From Candidatus Dadabacteria bacterium UBA1144 (GTDB lineage: Bacteria > Desulfobacterota_D > UBA1144): DNA of 8,504 bases. The notes under the pieces are model-generated. The model saw only the letters and a program-made list of their open reading frames with translations, was not told the origin of the DNA and did not search any database. Shown piece after piece: positions 6,507-8,504 of this stretch. Position 1 is the stretch's first letter. Every line of letters begins with the position of its first letter. Location of the stretch: assembly GCA_905181755.1 (NCBI GenBank), contig CAJIYY010000059.1, forward strand, positions 1 to 8,504, in the 5' to 3' direction. Position numbers and translations under genes: made by a program.

Positions 6507-7239
6507 TAGCAGACTTCTTAATTAGAGCCCTCATATTAGAATAGTTTTTTACAAACGAAGGATAAGGCGGAGGAGTTATTCCAAGCATATCTTCAGTGAC
6601 TAGTATTTGTCCGTCACATTTTTTTCCGGCTCCTATTCCTATCGTAGGTATATTTAACATCTTCGTAATCTTTGATGCTAAATTCTCAGGAACTCCCTCA
6701 ATCACAATTAGCGAAGCACCATGTTGTTCAGCTTCTTTCGAAAGAGAGAGAATATAATCTTGGTCTGACTTATTCTTGCCTTGTTTTTTGTAACCTCCAT
6801 AGATATTGAAAGACTGAGGGCAAAGTCCTACATGAGCAACCACTGGAATTCCCGCATTTGCTAATTTTTGAATAGTTATGAGTGAATCGAAACTTATTTC
6901 CATTTTAACAGACTGAGCTTTTGTAGCTTTAATTATATGTCCAGCATTTTTTAACGCTTCTTCTGTGGATGCTTGATAAGACATAAAGGGCATATCAATG
7001 CATAGATGAGCATTGCTAACTCCTTTAGAGACCGAAGCTCCATGATAGACCATGTCTTCAACAGTTACGCCTAAAGTTGTTTCTTCTCCCTGGAAAACAT
7101 TCCCAAGGGAGTCTCCTACAAGAATGAAGTCGCAGGAGCTATCTATTATTGATGCAGTTTGAAAATCGTAAGCAGTGAGTGCAACAATGGGTTCTTTGTT
7201 GGCCTTCATTGACTGTAAGTCTTGAACTGTTTTTCTCAA
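6466..7239 (-). CDS. panB: 3-methyl-2-oxobutanoate hydroxymethyltransferase (ketopantoate synthase)
   Basis: PanB transfers a one-carbon unit from 5,10-methylene-tetrahydrofolate to 2-oxoisovalerate, giving ketopantoate, the committed step toward pantothenate. The 257 residues (family about 260) form a TIM-barrel enzyme with VGDSLG (41-46), IDMPF (81-85), KMEIS (112-116), AHVGLCPQ (135-142), IEGVP (180-184), IGIGAG (200-205) and DGQILVTEDMLG (209-220). Asp43, Asp82 and Glu114 match the metal-binding residues, and Glu181 the proposed catalytic acid. AHVG replaces the usual GHIG/GHVG, a mild change. The start is TTG: an in-frame TAA lies three codons upstream of it and a strong AAGGAAGG precedes it. 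The ending EVKKNKFP is typical, so the overlap with panC is real. First gene of panBCD; the reductase PanE is not in the window. Confidence 0.96.
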   Translation of the reverse strand: MRKTVQDLQSMKANKEPIVALTAYDFQTASIIDSSCDFILVGDSLGNVFQGEETTLGVTVEDMVYHGASVSKGVSNAHLCIDMPFMSYQASTEEALKNAGHIIKATKAQSVKMEISFDSLITIQKLANAGIPVVAHVGLCPQSFNIYGGYKKQGKNKSDQDYILSLSKEAEQHGASLIVIEGVPENLASKITKMLNIPTIGIGAGKKCDGQILVTEDMLGITPPPYPSFVKNYSNMRALIKKSANAYRNEVKKNKFP

Positions 7240-7242
7240 TAT

Positions 7243-7250
7243 CCTTCCTT
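7243..7250 (-). promoter_or_regulatory. Strong Shine-Dalgarno that fixes the TTG start of panB
   Basis: The minus strand reads AAGGAAGG here, with the first AAGGA leaving six bases before the TTG at 7239. The frame is closed by TAA four codons above, and the nearest upstream ATG lies in another frame that ends at once. Together these support TTG over the internal Met11. Confidence 0.7.
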
Positions 7251-7278
7251 AATCATTTACAATTTTATATATAGCATT

Positions 7279-7284
7279 ATTATA
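7279..7284 (-). promoter_or_regulatory. Candidate -10 element for panBCD
   Basis: A perfect TATAAT on the minus strand would start transcription near 7272 and give a leader of about 32 nt containing the panB ribosome-binding site. No convincing -35 lies 16-18 nt upstream; that position falls inside the first codons of divergent alaC. The same AT stretch reads TATTAT/TATATT on the plus strand and may serve alaC. Chance matches are likely in such AT-rich DNA. Confidence 0.35.
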
Positions 7285-7294
7285 TTTAAAAAAC

Positions 7295-8470
7295 ATGTCT
7301 ATTAATAGTGAAAACTTCTCTCTCTTATCTAAATTGCCACAGTATGTATTTTCTTCTGTAAATGAACTTAAGTCTCAAGCAAGAAGTAGAGGTGAAGATA
7401 TTATTGATTTTGGGATGGGAAATCCGGATCAACCAACTCCAAGGCATATAATTGAAAAGTTATTAGAATCTGCAGTTCAAGGGCGAAATCATAGGTACTC
7501 TGTTTCTGCGGGATTACCCAAGCTGAGATTAGCGATAAGTAATTGGTACAAGAGAAACTATGATGTTGATATTGATCCAGAAACTGAATCAATTGTAACT
7601 ATAGGTTCCAAAGAAGGTTTGTCTCATCTTATGATTTCACTGCTTGCACCTGGAGAGACAGTATTGGTTCCGGATCCTTGTTATCCTATTCACAGTTTTT
7701 CAGTTTTAATAGCAAGGGGTAACATTAAAGAATATAATTCCATTGATGATCTAAAATTATTAGAAAATATTGAAAAAGGTTTAAACTCAAACCCTAAACC
7801 AAAAGCTTTAATCATCTCGTTCCCCAGTAACCCAACTACCCAGACTGTTGAGCTAGACTTCTTTGAAAAAGTTGTAGCACTTGCAAAGAAATACTCTGTA
7901 ATCGTTATTCATGATTTTGCTTACGCTGATATCTGCTTTGACGGTTACAAGGCTCCAAGTTTTCTTCAGGCGACTGGATCAATGGATGTTGGGGTTGAAT
8001 CGTTTTCACTTTCCAAGAGCTATAATATGGCAGGATGGCGAGTAGGATTTATGTGTGGCAATAGCGAAGTAATTTCGGCATTAAAAAGAGTTAAAAGCTA
8101 TCTTGATTATGGAATCTTTCAGCCAATTCAGATTTCTGCAATTACTGCACTTAACGGTACTCAAGACTGCGTTCATGAGATAGCAGAAAACTATAAAGTA
8201 AGGCGGAATAGGCTTATAGATGGATTGGGCAAAATAGGATGGGAAATTGAACCACCAAAGGCGACAATGTTTGTTTGGGCAAAAATTCCCGATAGATTTT
8301 TGGAATTGGGATCCTTGGAGTTTTCAAAGAAATTGATAAAAGAGTGTAGGGTGGCGGTTTCTCCTGGTATTGGTTTTGGTAAAAGTGGTGATGAGTATGT
8401 AAGGTTCGCATTAATAGAGAACGAACAAAGAATTCAACAAGCTGCAAGATCAATTAGGAAGTTGTTTTAA
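7295..8470 (+). CDS. alaC: PLP-dependent glutamate-pyruvate aminotransferase (alanine transaminase AlaC)
   Basis: AlaC makes L-alanine from pyruvate with glutamate as amino donor, in the cytosol. The 391 residues form a class I/II fold-type-I aminotransferase that follows E. coli AlaC (recalled from memory) over the whole length, with shared blocks such as RGEDIIDFxMGNPD, IVTIGSKEGL, FPSNPT, FFEKVVALAK, LSKSYNMAGWR and VSPGIGFG. Likely PLP contacts are Asn179, Asp207 and Tyr210, the Schiff-base Lys241, and Arg249; Arg370 should bind the substrate carboxylate. The related LL-diaminopimelate aminotransferases share these motifs but differ in many of the blocks listed. The ATG at 7295 has no Shine-Dalgarno sequence, only an A-rich run. 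The gene diverges from panB across 55 bp, and nothing further is recognisable after its stop. Confidence 0.93.
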   Translation: MSINSENFSLLSKLPQYVFSSVNELKSQARSRGEDIIDFGMGNPDQPTPRHIIEKLLESAVQGRNHRYSVSAGLPKLRLAISNWYKRNYDVDIDPETESIVTIGSKEGLSHLMISLLAPGETVLVPDPCYPIHSFSVLIARGNIKEYNSIDDLKLLENIEKGLNSNPKPKALIISFPSNPTTQTVELDFFEKVVALAKKYSVIVIHDFAYADICFDGYKAPSFLQATGSMDVGVESFSLSKSYNMAGWRVGFMCGNSEVISALKRVKSYLDYGIFQPIQISAITALNGTQDCVHEIAENYKVRRNRLIDGLGKIGWEIEPPKATMFVWAKIPDRFLELGSLEFSKKLIKECRVAVSPGIGFGKSGDEYVRFALIENEQRIQQAARSIRKLF

Positions 8471-8504
8471 GTAGTGAGATTTCTTTATTTAGTGTCAATA
8501 CTTT

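Noticed and set aside
6280..6525. 81-codon hydrophobic open frame on the plus strand
   Set aside because: Antisense to the conserved N-terminal region of panC; the Phe-rich composition is what Lys-rich coding gives on the opposite strand.
7401..7592. 63-codon open frame on the minus strand
   Set aside because: Antisense shadow within alaC without recognisable features.
8214..8453. 79-codon open frame on the minus strand
   Set aside because: Antisense shadow within the conserved alaC C-terminal domain.
8471..8504. Sequence after alaC
   Set aside because: Thirty-four bases with no hairpin, start codon with ribosome-binding site, or recognisable coding; too short to interpret.

Overview
This is an AT-rich (about one third G+C by eye), very gene-dense bacterial segment with nine protein genes and no RNA genes, mobile elements, repeats or CRISPR. 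Several products look proteobacterial: the aminotransferase follows E. coli AlaC almost end to end, and the zinc-finger protein keeps the exact residue spacing of E. coli DksA. Gene overlaps, tiny spacers and low G+C fit a streamlined aquatic or marine proteobacterium, possibly gammaproteobacterial. The lineage is an inference, not a certainty.

Layout. Bases 1-879 (+) hold the 3' part of mtnA, cut by the window edge. It converges on, and overlaps by 14 bp, a DksA-like regulator (866-1357, -). A 120-bp divergent promoter region leads to a LeuT-type sodium/amino-acid symporter (1478-3001, +). Its stop codon is fused (ATGA) to a 29-codon membrane ORF (2998-3087, +), proposed here as a MetS-like small subunit. 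That ORF converges on, and overlaps by 11 bp, a two-gene operon on the minus strand: a sugar-phosphate-type nucleotidyltransferase (5075-4320) followed by a CDP-alcohol phosphotransferase with an extra N-terminal domain (4312-3077). A good sigma70-like promoter precedes this operon. Next, also on the minus strand, is panB-panC-panD (7239-5220), which makes pantoate, beta-alanine and pantothenate. A 55-bp divergent spacer separates panB from alaC (7295-8470, +).

How the genes work together. The pan operon supplies pantothenate for coenzyme A: PanB makes ketopantoate, PanD makes beta-alanine from aspartate, and PanC joins pantoate to beta-alanine; the ketopantoate reductase is not in the window. 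AlaC balances pyruvate/alanine with glutamate/2-oxoglutarate. MtnA belongs to methylthioadenosine salvage. The nucleotidyltransferase and CDP-alcohol phosphotransferase probably act in sequence, activating a small phosphorylated or phosphonylated head group as a CDP derivative and transferring it to an alcohol acceptor; the substrate cannot be read from the sequence.

Most worth following up are the 29-aa protein coupled to the LeuT-like transporter, and the nucleotidyltransferase/CDP-alcohol cassette, in which the transferase seems to carry a degenerate second nucleotidyltransferase domain.
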